Shown one piece after another: positions 12,400 through 23,918 of a DNA stretch of 64,000 bases. The DNA is taken from NCBI RefSeq assembly GCF_903995425.1, contig NC_050448.1, positions 98,312,719 through 98,376,718 of the forward strand, given 5' to 3'. The position numbers and the translations under genes were made by a program. The notes beneath the pieces are model-generated. The model saw only the letters and a list, made by a program, of their open reading frames with translations. It did no database searches and had not been told where the DNA came from. This stretch comes from Onychomys torridus. Its lineage: Eukaryota; Chordata; Mammalia; Rodentia; Cricetidae. Each line of letters begins with the position of its first letter. Position 1 is the stretch's first letter.

Positions 12400-13960
12400 T
12401 TAAGAGGTTTGAAATAGCATATAATTCTAACTTTAGAACATAATCATAAGGGCTTTGGATCACTTTAATTAAAATTTCTGATTTGTAACCTGCTTTCCTG
12501 ATTTGTTTGAATCAGTATAAAATGTAGGGGCTCCAAATATTGGTATTTCCCATACAATGCAAGGAAGGATCCAATTAGTTCTCTTTATAAATTGAATTCT
12601 CTTGCTTTGGGGATATTTGTTGTTAACCTCTCCCAAAAAATTACTACAAGCTCTTTGCCAAGGTTCACTTCCTTCCCATAATTTGTCAATTTCATTATCA
12701 GTAAAAGGTATTACAATTTGTGCTGGGTATATTCCTGCTAATTGATGAAGCCTCAATTTTCCTTTTAGAATCAATGCAGAGACCTTTTCCACATAAGTTT
12801 TTAAGTTTTCACTCTGTTTTAATGTATTAATATATATAAATGCATTAATGTATTAAAATCCATTCTAAACATCTTCTCTCTGCATAAATATTCCTGTAGG
12901 AGAATGTGTAGAGGGTAAAATAATCAGAATACAATCAAGCTCTGGATCCAAATGATCCACATGTGCATCCTGTAATTTCTTTTCCACCAAAGCCAGTTCT
13001 CTCACAGATTCAGCTGATAAATCTTTTGGACTATTTATGTCCTTGTAACCATCTAAGGTTTTGAACAAATTAATCAGTTTTTGACTTTCTACTCCAATAT
13101 TGGGCCATAGATAGGAAATATCTCCTAGCAATCTTTGAAAGCCATTAAGAATCTACAATCATTCTCTCCTAATTTGCACCTTTTGGGATCTAATTTTTTG
13201 TAGACCTATTTTATATCCTAAATAATTAATAGACTCTCCTCTTTGTATTTTTATAGGAGCAATTTGTAATCCCCAATGAAGCAAATTTTTCTTTACTTAT
13301 TCCAACATTCTTTCTAAAGTATCTACATTTGAATCAGCCAGTAAGATGTCTTTGCTGCAATGGTAAATTATAGATAGAGGAAATTACTTAAGGATCCTTT
13401 CCAATGGCTGTCATATAAAATATTGGCAGAAGGTGAGGCTATTTAACATTCCTTGTGTGAATGTTATCCCTTCCACTAATATCTCTTAACAGGCTGAGAA
13501 TTATTATAAGTAGGCACCATGAAGGCAATTTTTCTGTCTTTTTCTTGTAAAGGTATAGTGAAGAAACAGCTTTTTAAATTTATAACTATAAGAGGCCATC
13601 CTTTAGGTAACAGAGAAGGCAAAGAAATTCCAGATTGTAGAGAGCCTATTGGCTAAATCACCTTATTAACAGCTCTTAGGTCTGTTATCATTTTCCACTT
13701 TCCAGATTTCTTTTTAATAACAAATACAGGGGAATTCCAAGGGCTGGTTGATTCTTCAATATGCTGAGCATTTAAGTGCTCCTGTACCAGCTGTTCCAAA
13801 GCCTGCTATTGCTCTGATGTTAAAGGCCATTGCTGAACCCATACAGGTTTGTCTGTTAACCATTTCTGAGGTGGGGCTGTTGGTGCCTTTGAAAGATCAG
13901 CAGCTGTTGTGCCTTGTTCTTATACAACCTGAATGGTCGGTGACTGTTCTTTATAATACC
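12400..13960 (-). pseudogene. reverse transcriptase and RNase H remnant of nested ERV
   Basis: Palm, thumb and connection text is spread over 13960-12865. RNase H begins near 12540 (FYTDSNKSGK, with the first catalytic Asp). The RT catalytic box at 13372-13338 is degenerate: two residues of the YxDD motif are lost (HCSKD). Confidence 0.65.
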
Positions 13961-13999
13961 ATCTAATATTTTTCCCAGAAACGTATGTTAGTTTATAGT

Positions 14000-14400
14000 T
14001 TGTTTCTGAGATCAGAGGAATGTTAGTCTGGATATTCCATTGCTGCAATAAATCATGTCTCCATAAATTCATTGCAGTTTTAGCCATATATGGCTTTAAT
14101 TTTTCTCTCTGTCCTTCTGGCTCTATACATTTGACCCATCAAATGCTCTGTTTTACCTGGTATAACATTCCAGTCCTTGAAAGCTGAATATTTTCCTCCT
14201 GAAGAGGCCAATTTGGGGCCAAGATTCTGGTGCAACTATTGTTACATCTGCACCTGTGTCTACAAGACCTTCAATGACAATGTCATTTATTTGTAATTTT
14301 AGTTTTGGTCTTTGTTTATTTATAGAAATTTGCCAAAATATTAGCTTTATGACTTCCCTTGAATTTTTTTCTCTCTTCTGTAGCTATTCTATCATCCATA
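14000..14400 (-). pseudogene. protease remnant of nested ERV
   Basis: The minus-strand reading at about 14270-14238 contains the aspartic protease active-site block LVDTGADVTIV. The surrounding frame is broken. Confidence 0.65.
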
Positions 14401-14681
14401 GCAGTATGGTTTCTTACAATACGCTTTAGGTTCTTTAATTGATCTGGAAAGGAGTTTCCTCCAGGATGACAGGAAATGACTAAACTGAATTTGACATGGG
14501 GGCCTACAAGAAGTCCCCCAAGGCATTTCCTGATGGCAAAGGGTTATCTTGTTTATCCCTTGTTGATCTACATTCATTAGTCCAATGTCTCCCTTTGCCT
14601 CACCTCTTGCATAATCCAGGAGGGAGGGGCATTCTTCTGGGATTATTCTTAGCAAAAATATTGTCTGTAGAAACACCTTGT

Positions 14682-16200
14682 TTACAGTCCCTTTTTAGGT
14701 GATCTTGTTTATTGCAATTGAAACAATTGACTTTTCAATTTTTCTTCAAACCTCTGGAAATCACCTCTCCTATCCAAGTATCATCATGGTTATAAGATTC
14801 AATATTGATTGTATTTTGGATCCATTCCTCCAAGGATGCTGATCTTGTCTTTAATGGCCTAATTACCATTTTGCATTGTGCATTAGTATTTTCAAAAGCC
14901 AGAGATTCAATTATTATTTGTCTAGCTTCTAAATTTGGTATCATTCTATATACTGCTGAAGTCAATCTTTGTAGGAATCAGTGAGGGTTTCTCTTGGGCC
15001 CTGTATAACTCTAGTAAATGACTCAATTTTCTTTCCTACTTCTTCAATTCTGTCCCAAACATTCAAGGCTGCTGCATGGCATAAAGTCAGGGTGTGGTCA
15101 TCATACAGAGATTGCTTTTCTACATTAGCATAATCTTCCTCTCCAAGAAGTTGGTCTTGGGAATTTCCATATCTCTAGCCCTTCTTCATTGTTAAATGGT
15201 TTTAGCTTCATCTTTTCACTAGATACTCCATTGTAATTGAGGACCAGCCTCCAAAACTACTGTAACCAAATCTCTCCAGTCTTGAGTGATAATTCTATTA
15301 AAAGTTTACCACGAGTTTAACATCTGCTTCACTAAAGGTGAATGCATACCATGTAGGACTATCACTTCCTTGAATCTCCTCAAATCTCACATTTGCACAG
15401 GAGTCCATTCAGCTCTTACACAGTCTGGGAGATATGTATCTTCCTATAAAGTTACTGGATAAATTAATGTTAGTTGTTTGAAAGCCTTAGGGTTTTTCTC
15501 TGTAACCATTTAATGCAATGTTGAAATAGGTTCTCCTTTAAATTCCTCTATCTGGGTGTGAATATCTCTATGCTCTGTTGTAACAAGTTTTTTTTTTTTC
15601 TTTTTTTTTTTTAACAAACTTTATCTTGGCACTCATATTAACCAACTTTTTTAATGATAAAACAAAAATGATCAAACAAATAATACTTATAATTTATGTA
15701 ATCATAAATTCCATCTACATTAATTATCCTCTCACTTAATTGCTTCATTTTCAAACTGTCTAGCATATTATCAAAAAGAGACCTAACTCCCTCCATTGCA
15801 ATGTTTCCCATTTTTTAATGTGGGAAACTCTGTTTCTGTCCTTTTTTTAAAAAAATTAACTCCTCCTTTAAGAAATACAAATTGACTCAACCAAATTTGC
15901 TGACAATGATTCAGATGATGATGAAGTGAGGCAGCTACCTAGTGTGGCAGTGGCCTGAGGAGGGGTCCAGGAAAAGCTACAACCCACTGGGAGAGGGAAG
16001 AAGCCAAAGAGCCAGCTGTCGGCACAGTATGAAAGCAGCTCACTCCTGTAGCTTTTGGAGCCCAAAAGCCTGTGGAGTCTGCTGCTATAACAGAAAAAAT
16101 CCTGACTCCCTCAGAGGGCTTGGTGAAGAAAAGGAAAATCTAGCCATAGGGTAGTGACTCTGGCCACATATATCTCTGGCCTGAGCCGGTGGCTGGAAAG
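14682..16200 (-). pseudogene. gag remnant of nested ERV (capsid and first zinc knuckle)
   Basis: Minus strand 14965-14735 encodes capsid C-terminal text (LAFENTNAQCK..IRPLKT). At 14730-14682 an intact CCHC knuckle is readable, Cys-X2-Cys-X4-His-X4-Cys (CFNCNKQDHLKRDC). The second knuckle, near 14615-14570, has its second Cys codon changed to TGA. A T-rich tract at 15590-15613 also interrupts gag. Confidence 0.65.
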
Positions 16201-16231
16201 CCACAGGCAAGCAACTTTTTCATGAATTCAT

Positions 16232-16251
16232 GTCCCACAAGTTGGATGCCA
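16232..16251 (-). other. primer-binding site of nested minus-strand ERV, tRNA-Lys1,2-like
   Basis: The complement begins TGGCATCCAACTTGTGGG, close to a Lys1,2-type primer site with several changes. It lies two bases from TG at 16254, taken as the complement of the LTR terminal CA. Confidence 0.55.
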
Positions 16252-16253
16252 GA

Positions 16254-17160
16254 TGTAGCATGGATTAGGACTAGGATCTGTGCTACAATAGAGATCTAAG
16301 GACACAAAAGTTTGGGTGATGAGGGCCTGAAAAGATGTTTTGAAGAATGTGGATATAATTTGTGAAGGTATATAAAGATGGCTTAAGGTATATAAAAATG
16401 TTTCAGATATCTTTCCCTCATTATGCTATTATATTAAAACTACAAAGGTTCAAAGTTCTAACATTAATCAATAAAGTTCTGATAACCTATTAATCTAACT
16501 CTGGTAAACACTGACTATTATTATCATGGACACAAGCTCAAGATTTTAAATTTCCCTTTGGTTATTTTTTAAACAGAGTAAAAAAAATGCTTCTGATTAT
16601 ACTAAAACATTTGTCTAATCTATATACAACCAGTCTTCTAGAAAAAAAATGTCAATGCTTTTAACCAAAATTATTTTTAGGTTCACAAACTTTTACTATG
16701 ACGCAAAGGCATGAGTCTACTGCCTTTTCTACAATGTGTATTTCAGTATAGACTGCAAACAGTGATAATGCTAACATATCTAAACCTTTTGACTCTTACA
16801 ACAAAAGGGGGTTCTTATAAATTTCAGTAGATCGACTGGGATCCACCTCTCACAGGTCAAAACAGACTCCAGATAAGTATTGCCAATCAACAAACCTGTT
16901 TTACCACTTGCCTATTCCTGAGAGGATGGGACCTCTTCCCCTTTCCCTGATTTTGGGACACCCCTCCCCCAGCTTCCAGAACCATGGTCCTTGAAGTTTC
17001 AAATGTATACCTACAAAAAATCCACCCCCACCAAGTCCTTAACTTTGTTTCCTGCCTTTAATATACATCTGTTTCAGGAGATTTCCGATTAAAGACTAAA
17101 GACTGCTCCAACTGCTGCCTGAGCGTCCCTAGCCCCAGATGGTCTTACAGAACCTGGACA
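16254..17160 (-). repeat. putative 5' LTR region of nested minus-strand ERV
   Basis: Begins at 16254 next to the primer site; the right edge is unclear. The segment after about 16855 resembles 62090-62340, an LTR-like repeat, so two LTR types may abut here. No matching left copy was found. Confidence 0.35.
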
Positions 17161-17389
17161 GTGAATAAAGCAGCTTGCACTTCCCAGATTTAGTCAACAT
17201 TCCAGGCTTTGGGGGCCCCAGTGATGCCCCAGTGTCAACAGGAAGTAGTCATGGATAATTACATCACCCTTTGTCACTCATTCAACAAAATGGCTGAGAT
17301 GTTAAGCTCCAAACCCAGGACATATGACTGAGCATCTTGCCATTGGTCAAGGCAGTGAAGTCACTCCTCCCTCTCTGGTTTTTGGCTGT

Positions 17390-18965
17390 GATTGCTCTGG
17401 TCTCTGGGCAGATACTGCTATCTTTATTACCAATACGTGCTGCTCAGGAACAGTTTGGGACTTGTATCCCAAAGCCTACTGTTTCTCCCTGTGACTTGGG
17501 ATTCTGAAGAAGTGAGAGTGGTGGTTAATGGTTCTAGGCTGGTGGGAGGAGATAGAGATGCTTTTTTTTTTTCCCCTCATTATAAGATTTCTGGTCTCCT
17601 AAACTATACAGGACATGCAGATGCCTTGCCTGTCTGCTTATTAGCTGACATCACTCCTGAGCCTGGATATGTTTCCCTCTTTTATGGGACATTGGTGGCT
17701 GCCTCCCCTTGAGGAATTAAGGATAATGAAAGTGAACTTTGGTTTTTATCTTTTGTCCCTGGGGGCTGATGAAACCATTCCCACTCAATTGGCTACTACT
17801 AAAGGGAGACCTTCCCAAGGGGTTCCTGATTGCTTACCCCAGCGTAAATACAATCATTTATGGGAGTCTGTTAGTCCTGTTATGTTGGTTTCTTTGTGTT
17901 TTTTTCTGATAGAGATGATATTTATTCCCCTAAGGATGTCCAAGATAAAATTTATGACTCGTCTGTTTCTAGTTCAGCTCATCATTATCCAAAATATCTA
18001 ACTACTAATAAACAAGGATTTCCTCAGTGTAACAAACAATTTTTAATAGTAGGACAATCTGTATTGGTTTTCACCTGGATGGGTTTTTTCCTATGTTTTT
18101 GACCAAATATTTACCTCATTTGTTCTTCAAAGCATTTATTCAAGTTATTTATAGCCACCAATTTCACTTGTATTAAAGGGCCTCTACAAGCCTCCACAAT
18201 CCTAAGTGGCCTTCAGGTCTGTGTTACTGCTCCTTTTGCTGTGCTGATAGGTGGAGATTTTGAGTCTGAAAATCATATTCTACTTGTGATATTTCTTGTA
18301 TTAATTGTATGATTACTAACTGTAATGATCATACTTTTACAGTAGATAATTTCCTGATTATTAGACAATCTCTTTTTGTTTTGATGCTTGTAAACTTATC
18401 TTTGTCTTGGTTTGATGATCCTGGTATTTATGCCTTAGAGACTGTTTTCCATGCTTTCTCACCCAAAGTGATTTGTTGCAGCTTTGATTTGGGGCATTAC
18501 TGCCCTAATATCTATTGTGGCTTCTATAGCAGCATCTACCACTGCTCTGGTACAGCAAGTACATAGGACTGATCATGTTAATAATTTATCAACAATGTTT
18601 CCCTGGCACTTGTTACATGGGAGAGTATACATAAAGGACTAGTGGATAGGGTTACGATTTTAAAAGAGGCTATGCTATACATTGGCACTCAACGTTAAAA
18701 TATAAAGGTCAGACTCACTGTCTCTTGTCATGCAACATATAAATGGGCTTGTGTTACTCCTTTGCCATATAATGGCACTGATTTTACTTGGAAGCAGATT
18801 CAGGAAAATATTAAGGGAATTTGGAATAGTTATGACTTAGATATTAATATTCATGATTTATATCATCAGATTTCTATGACCTCACATGCTCACTTACAAA
18901 TCTTTTCTCCAGAAGGGGGTTGCTGCCTCCTTCTTTTCTTTTATCTAATCTTATGTTCCTGCTGA
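17390..18965 (+). pseudogene. env remnant (SU and TM) of betaretrovirus-like ERV
   Basis: Several + strand frames carry env text. The clearest is the TM ectodomain at 18700-18870, with a CVTPLPYNGT-type motif followed by a GIWN segment, similar to betaretroviral TM. A hydrophobic fusion-peptide-like run rich in Ala and Ser lies near 18500-18560. Stops and frame changes disrupt it throughout. Confidence 0.65.
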
Positions 18966-19125
18966 GGATTTTAGGTCTTTGATTGTTAATCTGGGCATTA
19001 GAGTAGGATTATTTTTGATCCTTGTTATTCTTTTTTCCAGACATCATCAAACATTTGAGTTCTGCCTTGCATGCTGTGACCCATGACACCTGACTCATTA
19101 TTTAAAAAAATAAAAAAGTGGTAAA

Positions 19126-20325
19126 TGTTGGGAGCCATGCAGACTAGTCCCAGATCAGCATATGACTACCTGTCCAACAGATTTACTTGGGGCCAGGGAC
19201 CTGTGGAAACAGAATCTCACTTGGCAAGGACCAAATAGTCCATTGGACATCGAAGGAATTCACAAAATCCATGCAGCTCATAGGCTCTTTTCTCTCTCAT
19301 TATACTTTGTCAGTCACACATACAACAGTTGGATTTTCTCTGGAAATTCTCTTCCTTTTCAAATATTTTCCCCTAGGAATCAGCAGGGATTAATGCTTTT
19401 TGAATCTCTTATCCAGAATTACTAACCACAACTCCCAACCCTGAGAACTTCTCTGACTCAGTGGAGATAGTTAGATACATGTGAGAAAATAACACTTGGA
19501 ACATTAACCATGTTTCACAGTTCAGGACACAGGAGAGCAGGACATGCATTCACAGACTGGGAAGAAAGTCTCAGGAATACACATGGTGCCAACTGTTGAG
19601 AGTAAGTTCCCTGGACACCAAGCATAGAATCATTTGTAGGATCTGGTATACTCCAAGAGAAAAAAAATACAATTCAAAATGTGGGGCGGATAGATCCATC
19701 TATACCATACATAGGAGCTTATATTGGTGGAAGAAGTATGGTAGTGAGATGGGAAAAGAGCGTTTTATCAAGGTCTGCCTTTTATAAATAGATTGAGACA
19801 TGGGACTCTCCTGTAGAAAAGGGAACTGTATAAAAATATATCTTGCAGACATGAAAGAATTGCCTGGGTTTGAGTATTGTTGTCCTTAAAGCATTTCGCC
19901 TGTGTCTATTACTCTTTAACTTGGTAACCATGAGTAGCCGCCAGCTGACATAAGTGCTGTGAGAGCAGGACGTGTCTGGCTGGATATTTAGTTAAACCTG
20001 CAAAAATGCTGAACTCTGTGTCTAGAATAAGGTTATGCAGGGGTGGGAAGGTATATTTGGGGAAGCATAAAGCAGAAAAATGGGCTTTCATAATGATGAC
20101 AATGTATCCCTTAAATTGTGATGTATTTCTTAAAGTCAAAAATAGCAGCTAATAATAAAGCTGTTCATGTAACCCTGTCAAGAAAAACTTTAAGTATAAA
20201 TAAAAATGGCCTGAGATGTTCAGTGCCACTGGAGTGCAACCCACTTGGTGGTCAGAAGTTTTCCTTGTGCTGATATACTTTTCCCATCTCAGGACATGAA
20301 CCCCAGCCAGAGCTGGACCCTGGCA
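19126..20325 (+). repeat. 3' LTR of betaretrovirus-like ERV
   Basis: Begins TGTTGGGAGCCATGC after an A-rich tract (19100-19125) that may be the decayed polypurine tract. Ends ctggcCA-like (tggca) at 20325. Downstream text resumes the interrupted gammaretroviral LTR. Confidence 0.85.
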
Positions 20326-20500
20326 GGTTACTGCCTCTGCTTGATCAAGAAACAGCAGGGAACTGATCAGAAGGCAGAGCTTATGTAGAGTTTCTTCTGT
20401 GTTGGGATGTGGAACTTTTTTCAGGGTGAAGTTTTCTAGGGTGGAATTTCAATTCTAAAGCTTGGGCTTTTTACTCTGTTGGGTGGGGCCTGGGTTCAGC

Positions 20501-21698
20501 TGTAAACAGAAATTTCTGTGGTCAGCAAATCCCAAATACCTGGCAGCTGCTTCCCAAATAATGACTCAGAGGCTTGATGTTAATAACAAGCTGTGTGGCC
20601 TATTGCTCAGGCTCATTACTGACTAGCTTTTACACTGAAATTAACCCACAGTTCTTATCTATGTTTAGCCACGTGGCTTGGTACCTTTTCTCAGTGCGGC
20701 GTTCTCATCTTGCTTCCTCTGCAGCTGGCTGGTGACTCCTGACTCTGCTTTTCCTTTTCCCAGCATTCTTAGTTTGTTTGCCCTACCTATACTTCCTGCG
20801 TGGCTACTGGCCAATCAGTGTTTTATTAAACCAATCAGAATGACAAATCTTTACAGTGTACAAGAGAATTATTCCACAGCAGCCAGGCAGCCAGCTGTTC
20901 CTGTCATTTTTCACAATTTTTGGAATTCGCTTGCTTACACTTCCTGCTTACTCAGTTAATATTATTTCCTTCTCAGGTATCTAGAGTTGAAGACTAGGTA
21001 GTTATAGTTATTATTTTCCTTGTTAACAAATTCAGAAAAGAAACACACTAAAGAGGCGTAAAGTGTGTAAGTTTGAGAGACATCAAAACAGAGTTTTGGT
21101 TGGTAATACAAGTTAGGATAGAAAGTGAATTAGGTACAACACTTTGTACTCACAAAAATAGGATAAATAAAGGAATATTTTTCTCTGAATTTGCCAAATG
21201 TTAAGGGACTGGACATTATTGATGTAATTATTGCATGTATACATCATATATAGTTATTGCACATAGTTTTTCTTATATTAGTTATAATCTTTTTTATTTT
21301 AGACAAAAAGGGGAAATGTGATATTTTTTATATGATCTAACAAATAAAGCTTGCCTGAACATCAGAGGGCAAAGCCAGCCACTAGTTAGCCATAGAGGCC
21401 AGGTAGTGGTGGCACACATCTTTAATCAAAGCACGTGGAATCTCATGCCTTTGCTCCCTGTTCTTGGGAGGCACACAAGCCTTTAATCCAAGCACTAGGG
21501 AAGTTGAGACAGGAAGTGATATGGCTGGCCAGAGAAAGGAATATAAGGAGGGAGGAGAAAGGAGCTCAGTCCTTCCAGCTGAGGAGTTGGTGAGGTGAGA
21601 GGTAGTTGTGGCTTGTTCCTGTGTCTCTCTGCTCTTTCAGCATTTACCCAAATATTGGCTCTGGGTTTTTATGATGACCAATTAGGGTTCGTGCCACA
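20501..21698. mobile_element. class II LTR composite inserted in the gammaretroviral LTR
   Basis: Bracketed by ttcagc (20495-20500) and tccagc (21699-21704), one mismatch, and starting TG, ending CA. The left part (20501-20878) is an LTR of the family at 47275-47839, in reverse orientation. The right part is polypurine AAAAAGGGGAAA (21305-21316) plus a sense LTR at 21317-21698 of the family at 33679-34208. The two LTRs differ, so this is a composite or recombinant rather than one simple provirus. Confidence 0.55.
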
Positions 21699-21777
21699 TC
21701 CAGCTGTGGGTAGAACCTGGTAGTTGGAGGTCTTCAGGGGAGAGTCCTGTCCTCTGGTGTGCAGCAAGGTGCTTCCA

Positions 21778-21789
21778 TTTCCCCTTTTT
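21778..21789 (-). other. polypurine tract of the gammaretrovirus-like ERV
   Basis: Complement reads AAAAAGGGGAAA, directly abutting the left LTR edge (CA at 21776-21777), as a plus-strand primer should. Confidence 0.7.
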
Positions 21790-21999
21790 GTTTATTATTG
21801 ATAAATAATCAGGTTATAGCAAAGGAGGGGATGTTATCATTATAAACTACTTCCTGTGGAATTGGGGCAGCAAAGTCCTTTGGGTGAAACTGATCTTCAC
21901 TATCACTGTATAATCAGGAGCCCCAGCTTCTGACTTGGTAGATAGGGTCAGTTATCCTGTAATAGCAACTGATTTAAAGTCTGGTTAGACATCTTTGAA

Positions 22000-22340
22000 T
22001 ATGTTGTTGAAGAAATCTAGACAAGAAGTTTATAAGGCAGAATGTGACTAGTAAGATTAAGAAAAGGAGGAGAAAGGGGTTAAAAAGGATAGTAACCAGT
22101 TCCACATTGAACTGTCTATGAGCCACTGGCCAGAGGCATTGAGCTGTTTCTTACATTTTTGGATTTCTGTCTGGAGTTGTCAGATCTTGTCTTTTACTAT
22201 ACCTGACTTTGGCATAGAAGCAGCATTCTTCCCTGAAGAAGAGACAAACACCACCTCTTTCTGTTGTTAATAAATCTAATCCTCACTGATTTTGTAGCAC
22301 TATGGTGGCCAGTGAGTATTTGGCCCTGGAGGGTAAGGAT
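22000..22340 (-). pseudogene. env transmembrane-subunit remnant, gammaretroviral type
   Basis: The minus strand at 22246-22220 encodes a C-X6-CC motif (CLFFREECC), the gamma-type TM disulfide signature. It is followed toward 22000 by a hydrophobic stretch resembling the membrane span. A stop interrupts the frame after the motif. Confidence 0.65.
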
Positions 22341-22405
22341 GGTCTGAGCTACCCATTGGAGATCCTGGATGAACTTAGAGGAAAACTGATGGTCAATAGC
22401 TAGGG

Positions 22406-22880
22406 AAGTATTTAGATGAAATTCTAAACAGTCTTCTTAAATAAGAACCATAATACAGAGTTAAATGCCCAAGAGATCAGAGCACTAGCAAAGAGCCAAG
22501 ACCACCTTATCTTACCACCTGGCTGTTGTTGCTTCCCGAGAGAGAGAGACTTTCTTCCTGTGTGACTTGTCTTTTTATTGGCTTTCTGTTCTGCCTTCTC
22601 ATTGTCTCTAAACCTGACCACATGATTTCCTAGTCACTGCCAGTCTATATAGACCTTTAGGTCTCTATGGTTGGTACTGGGATTAAAGGTTAGGGTCACC
22701 ACACTTGGCCGTGTCCTTGACCACACAGAGACTCTGCCTGCCATGTGATGGGATTAAGAGCATGGGCTACCACCACCTAAATTCTGTTCCTGGCTCACTA
22801 TTGACCTCTGATCTCCAGGCAAACTTTATTAACATACAAACAAAGTCACATTTCAGCACAATTAAAATGTCACCACAGAA
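22406..22880. repeat. LTR-like repeat, family shared with 55628-56260
   Basis: Starts near atgaaattctaaacagtct and ends acatttcagcacaattaaaat. The same blocks recur at 55628-56260, where a B2 interrupts it. It lies inside the gammaretrovirus-like ERV and replaces or interrupts the region between env and gag. Family name not recognised. Confidence 0.65.
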
Positions 22881-23239
22881 GTCAGTCCCACTGCCCTAGT
22901 GGCGATGTCAGTGGTCATACCCAGGACTGCTGTGACCCGAACAGCTTGTCATGCCATGCTGCTATAAACCCTGTGATGGAAATTGGCAAGGGCTGTTCAC
23001 CTGGTCCCAGCCGCTAGTTTGAAAAAGGAATGTCAGGGCACAAGTCCCAGACCACCCAGCAGGTAGGTAGTGATTAACTTGAGTGCCACAGAGACTTGAA
23101 GCCTTGTGATTGTTTGGGCTTAGGGGCATAAAGGTTCTCAGGCTATGGGAGGTCAGGGAGCCTGGGCAGTGGCTGTAGTCAGTGGAAAGGCCTTCACTAG
23201 ACTCATGGATTTTTGTTTTCAGGCTTTTTCATCTCTCCC

Positions 23240-23640
23240 ATAGTATACATTAAAGGCCCCTGCTAAGAGACTTTTTCCTGTAGAGTCAGGGGCTCTTTCT
23301 CTAGGCAATTAAATTTTACCTTAATATCAGGGAAACTCTGGGAGAAGAAGTAGGTCATAAGGAGTTGTTTTCCATCTGGGGTCCTGGGATTTAGATTGGT
23401 ATATTGTAAGAGGGCCTTTGTGAGGGAGTCTAAGAATTGAGATGGGTTATCATGTTTGACCTAAATGACCTCTTGGATTATTTTATAATTTACCACTTGA
23501 AGGGTGGCCATGTGAAGACAAGCTGGGAGGCAAGTTACAAACTGATCCTTAGCAAGGATGCTCCCTGGGATATTGTAATTCCACTCGGGGTCCTGATTGG
23601 TAGACAGCCTTAGCCCTGACTGTGTGGGCAGCCTGTCACT
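23240..23640 (-). pseudogene. gag capsid remnant of the gammaretrovirus-like ERV
   Basis: Minus-strand reading resembles the C-terminal half of a gammaretroviral capsid (a PSQFLDSLTKALLQYT-type helix, then a PDIKVKFNxLEKE helix). In-frame stops break it. Nearby 23749-23918 is a B2 insertion outside this domain. Confidence 0.6.
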
Positions 23641-23748
23641 GAGGATGGAGAAAGGAAACCAGAGAGCCTGGAGAGGAAGATAAGGGCCTGTGAGTTGAGT
23701 CTGATAAGAGGAAGGCTCCTTAGTGTGATTGAAAATAGTGGAGGAATT

Positions 23749-23918
23749 GGGGCTGGAGAGATGGCTCAGTGGTTAAGAGCACCGTCTGCTCTTCCAGAGG
23801 ACTTGGGTTCAATTCCCAGCACCAATGTGACAGCTCACAACTGTCTGTAACTCCAGTTCCAGGGGACCTAACACCCATGGCAAAACACCAATGCACATAA
23901 AGTAAAGTTTAAAAAAGA
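23749..23918 (+). repeat. B2 SINE with 17-bp target-site duplication
   Basis: Head ggggctggagagatggctca, then gctcttccag and ggttcaattcccagcacc, with an A-rich tail. Perfect 17-bp direct repeats flank it at 23731-23747 and 23919-23935 (gaaaatagtggaggaat). Confidence 0.95.

Larger units (their letters stand above)
11580..16251 (-). mobile_element. class II ERV gag-pro-pol block, minus strand, nested in the above
   Basis: On the minus strand from 16251 leftward the order is primer site, gag, nucleocapsid, protease, RT, RNase H, integrase, the full retroviral order. It therefore lies antisense to its host ERV. The right LTR appears to start at 16254. The left LTR was not located; homology to 24240-24540 at 10680-11130 shows flanking ERV material but gives no clear end. 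All frames are interrupted. Confidence 0.7.
6592..20325 (+). mobile_element. betaretrovirus-like ERV (class II), plus strand, 13.7 kb
   Basis: Two LTRs of about 1.2 kb (6592-7785 and 19126-20325) bound it. The 3' copy starts TGTTGGGAGCC and both end CA. Flanking hexamers agtggc (6586-6591) and ggttac (20326-20331) fit a decayed 6-bp duplication of ggtggc, the sequence at the uninterrupted site of the sister LTR (near 25958). Inside are a Lys-type primer site, a gag start, an opposite-strand retroviral block and env. LTR size, primer and env TM text suggest an MMTV-like betaretroviral lineage. No superantigen-length frame is present in the LTRs and all genes are broken. Confidence 0.8.
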
